Part shown: one piece after another, positions 62,064-64,000 of the stretch
Layout of the letters: every line of letters starts with the position of its first letter
Numbering within the stretch: position 1 is the first letter of the stretch
Assembly: GCA_030686995.1 (NCBI GenBank)
Contig: CM060684.1
Coordinates: forward strand, 4,758,928 to 4,822,927
From: Artemisia argyi
Taxonomy: Eukaryota; Streptophyta; Magnoliopsida; Asterales; Asteraceae
Direction: 5' to 3'
Length of the DNA stretch: 64,000 nt
Position numbers and translations under genes: made by a program
The notes under the pieces: generated by a model
Told to the model about the DNA's origin: nothing
Database searches by the model: none
Seen by the model: the letters and a program-made list of their open reading frames with translations, nothing else

Positions 62064-62405
62064 ATGTCTCAATTTGTCCTTCTTGATGAACTTGCTGCAG
62101 CTGCTAACTTAACCGAGTTACCATACCAGATGACGGTGTTCTTTGCTAGGGAGACGGAACGTGATATCAAGTATGCCAAAGATCTGTTTGTGGCATATCA
62201 AGAGTTGCTTGATATTGTCATTCATAGGAACAAGATGATGGCTGAAATGGAACTTATGCGTCCCTCGATGCAGATGTTCAAATGCTTGGAGTTCTTGAAG
62301 AAGCTTCAAAAGTCCGATGTTATCGAGCTTTTGGATTTGAAGAAGAAGATGGCAGAAGCGAAGCTCAAGCTCTTCAACAAGCACGCATTTGTCAAGGGAC
62401 TTTAG
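62064..62405 (+). CDS. Small intronless gene, 113-residue protein of unknown function
   Basis: Start chosen at the ATG 62064 (MSQFVLLDEL); the open frame extends upstream without another ATG. The protein is rich in Leu, Lys, Glu and Met and looks all-helical (TERDIKYAKDLFVAYQELLD, then EFLKKLQKSDVIELLDLKKK), ending in a basic stretch. It has no signal peptide, membrane segment or zinc motif, and I do not recognise it. It has its own TATA box and an AT-rich 3' region, and lies inside the CACTA-like element between identical 53 bp repeats, so it may be captured cargo. The intact ORF in a decayed surrounding is the main support. Confidence 0.5.
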   Translation: MSQFVLLDELAAAANLTELPYQMTVFFARETERDIKYAKDLFVAYQELLDIVIHRNKMMAEMELMRPSMQMFKCLEFLKKLQKSDVIELLDLKKKMAEAKLKLFNKHAFVKGL

Positions 62406-62572
62406 AGTTTCTTTCATGGTCATATATGTTTTTTGAATGTTCCTTTAATGTTTCCCTCCTTTTTATCAATGTTATGTTTGAACAATTTTAATGATATATT
62501 ATGTTTTTGTTATGTTTCTGTTATCAATTTGAATGATTGTTAATGTCATATGTCATGTTAGTTAATATGTGT

Positions 62573-62625
62573 GTCTAAAGTTTAGTGTGTGTTTGCTTTC
62601 CAAATCCTAATGTGTATAGTCACAT
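62573..62625 (+). repeat. 53 bp direct repeat, right copy
   Basis: Identical by eye to 61365-61417, 1.2 kb away in the same orientation. Confidence 0.9.
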
Positions 62626-62633
62626 TTAATTGA

Positions 62634-62759
62634 AGCAGGGGTATAATATAAGATTATAGATAACAAATATATTAAACAGAGAATTGTATGTTCTTCTTTG
62701 TATCTGATCTTTGGTATAGCTTCTCTGTTTAATGAAAACAGAGAAGCTATACCCCTGCT
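62634..62759. repeat. Fold-back repeat with nested inverted repeats
   Basis: Outer arms AGCAGGGGTATA (62634-62645) and TATACCCCTGCT (62748-62759) are perfect complements. Inside the right part, GGTATAGCTTCTCTGTTT (62713-62730) and its perfect complement (62736-62753) form an 18 bp stem with loop AATGA. The length and ends suggest a short MITE-like insertion; no target duplication is seen. It lies 13 bases beyond the stop of the next ORF. Confidence 0.75.
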
Positions 62760-62772
62760 ACTTCCAAACACC

Positions 62773-64000
62773 TTATCTTCTTTTATTCCGTTCTTGTATT
62801 TGTCTCTCATACTGAGCACAAATTCTTTCAATGAGATCTTTAACTTCCTCTGTACTTTCTTCACATATGATCTTTAACGATATCATCACAGCAAGTAAAG
62901 TAGCACTCAGAGGATACTCTTTTTCTGCAAGCATAAAAACATCAACTCCACCTCGTGTTGATAACTGATGTACATTGCAGCTATCATAAAACTTCCATGA
63001 AGCTGAGAGATCATGAATTGGGAAGTTCCAATAGATATCAGCTGGATCAGGTTCATATAACCTGTGTAACTCAACCCGCAACTCTTGCTCTTTCACATCT
63101 GGCTTCTTGATTGTTTTGATTTTTTGTTTAACCAACTCCCACAATCTGTCTAAGTCTTGTCTGTCACTTATTCTTATCAATTCCTGAAAACTTTTGCACA
63201 CTGCTGATTCTCTACCAAGCCTGATTATCTTCCAAGCCTTTCCAAATTTATCTTTGTAAATCTCCCAGTCTATGATTTGATGTCTAGATTGAATAGGATC
63301 AACATACAATGTTTCAGGAACAATCACAATCATCTGATCAAGAGAAGAGTTGTCTTCATTTCTTTGTGAATCATTCTTCTTCTCACCATGCTTGTCTTCA
63401 ATGATCTTTTGTTTCTTTGATGGTGTTTCTTCTGTACCCATGGGGATAAACTTTTCTTCAATATATTTCTTGCAGTGGTAGTATAGATGTGCAATTTCGT
63501 CATATGACTTTCCCCTGAGTTGATGAGGTTTATAAAAACCTTGATTCTTTAAGTATGTCTTCATTACACTCATGAACGGAGACTTTGTGGGATTTCTTTT
63601 CCTCTTCTGACTTTGACCTTGCTTCATTGACTTACTTAGCTGACTCAAAGCTAATTCTACACCTCTTTCATTTATCAAATCAGCAAGTCTTTGTACTCTG
63701 TTATCATCAGTTAAAGTCTTATCTTTGTAAAGTTCTGCAACTCTAGCCTGTAGAACTTCATCCTCATCAATAAAAGCTTGCATTTTTTCTGCATGAACTC
63801 TTTTTTTCTCCTTTTCTTGAAGAATGAATGCTACTTGCTCTTCTGTTTCAAATTCAGACACTTTAGATCTCCTTTTCTCATCCATAAAGTTAGCTATTTC
63901 AGCTTCATCAACTCTCTTTGCAACCTCTTTAGCAGTAGAAACTTTATTTGTTGTAACAGCAGAAACACCTTGTACCACCTTAGCCAGTTGTTCAACATTA
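62773..64000 (-). CDS. Second copy of the copia 3' ORF family, C-terminal part, cut by window edge
   Basis: Open on the minus strand from the window edge to the TAA at 62775-62773. It is homologous to the 3' ORF at 3236-6127: both share LRxELxRLYEPD-type and VDVFMxAEKEYPL blocks near the C-end and the SRHQIIDWEIY / AWKIIRLG segment. Overall similarity is low to moderate, so it is another subfamily. It is intact over 408 codons, unlike the first copy. The protein is highly charged, with a Lys/Arg-rich stretch (QGQSQKRKRNPTK) that could be a nuclear localisation or nucleic-acid-binding patch. Function unknown. The rest of its element lies to the right. Confidence 0.7.
   Translation of the reverse strand, partial: NVEQLAKVVQGVSAVTTNKVSTAKEVAKRVDEAEIANFMDEKRRSKVSEFETEEQVAFILQEKEKKRVHAEKMQAFIDEDEVLQARVAELYKDKTLTDDNRVQRLADLINERGVELALSQLSKSMKQGQSQKRKRNPTKSPFMSVMKTYLKNQGFYKPHQLRGKSYDEIAHLYYHCKKYIEEKFIPMGTEETPSKKQKIIEDKHGEKKNDSQRNEDNSSLDQMIVIVPETLYVDPIQSRHQIIDWEIYKDKFGKAWKIIRLGRESAVCKSFQELIRISDRQDLDRLWELVKQKIKTIKKPDVKEQELRVELHRLYEPDPADIYWNFPIHDLSASWKFYDSCNVHQLSTRGGVDVFMLAEKEYPLSATLLAVMISLKIICEESTEEVKDLIERICAQYERQIQERNKRR

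Larger units (their letters stand above)
53059..62633. mobile_element. CACTA-like DNA transposon end regions, interrupted by element B
   Basis: The left end starts CACTAGTATAGATTTGG at 53059. Next come 350 bases dense in TGTGACCA, GTCACATA and their complements, in both orientations. After element B (53411-61107) the same pattern resumes from 61108 to about 61560. Clustered short subterminal repeats behind a CACTA terminus are typical of CACTA (En/Spm) elements. No transposase is visible, and the other CACTA terminus was not found; it may lie outside the window. The internal gene at 62064-62405 would be cargo. Confidence 0.5.

Overview
This window is plant nuclear DNA made almost entirely of transposable elements, with one large insertion of mitochondrial DNA. 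No intact housekeeping gene is visible. The retrotransposon proteins, above all the extra 3' ORF family at 3236-6127 and 62773-64000 and the gag family at 54997-57234, resemble proteins I remember as very common in Asteraceae genomes (Tanacetum, lettuce, sunflower). Asteraceae is therefore my best guess, made from memory and not by search.

Layout. (1) 1-15139: the 3' part of a Ty3/gypsy chromovirus (Tekay/Del type) with a 3.5 kb 3' LTR. It is split at 2651-11135 by a young minus-strand Ty1/copia-derived element (identical-length 495 bp LTRs, 5 bp duplication TAAAC) that has gag and two extra genes but no recognisable pol. (2) 15140-21200: old repeat debris, including an LTR fragment of the family that recurs as elements A and B, a probable minus-strand LTR, and a repeat-rich tract built on a GGCTGCAAA/GCCCCGCCA word pair. 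(3) 21201-37630: an Athila-type Ty3/gypsy element (C) with a truncated 5' LTR and broken gag-pol, containing a complete nested non-autonomous element (A, 22918-29359, TSD ATAAC). (4) 37631-43112: possible host-gene debris, the 3' end of a copia element, and a 2.8 kb non-autonomous Helitron on the minus strand. (5) About 43283-53058: nuclear mitochondrial DNA (NUMT) with nad4 exons 1-2 and intron 1, rps19, rps3 exon 1, an unassigned ORF and a decayed cox1. (6) 53059-62633: a CACTA-like DNA transposon with TGTGACCA-type subterminal repeats and a small intronless gene, interrupted by element B (53411-61107, TSD GTGGC), a sister of A that carries a gag-like gene. (7) 62634-64000: a fold-back repeat and the end of a second, divergent member of the extra-ORF family.

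How the parts relate. A, B and the fragment at 15820 share LTRs and 3' noncoding sequence but have different genes. A, B and C share RNA hairpins whose stems covary. Three unrelated families (the copia derivative, A/B and C) each carry a private short word repeated in their LTR and again inside the element: GCAGTGGTAAC, TGACGGCGTCA and ACCGATCGGT. Two of these families also encode proteins of unknown function, so a self-recognition or anti-silencing system of the VANC kind is the most interesting hypothesis here. It is an inference and is untested.

All alignments, identity counts and motif positions were made by eye. Family names rest on recognised motifs and memory of the families.
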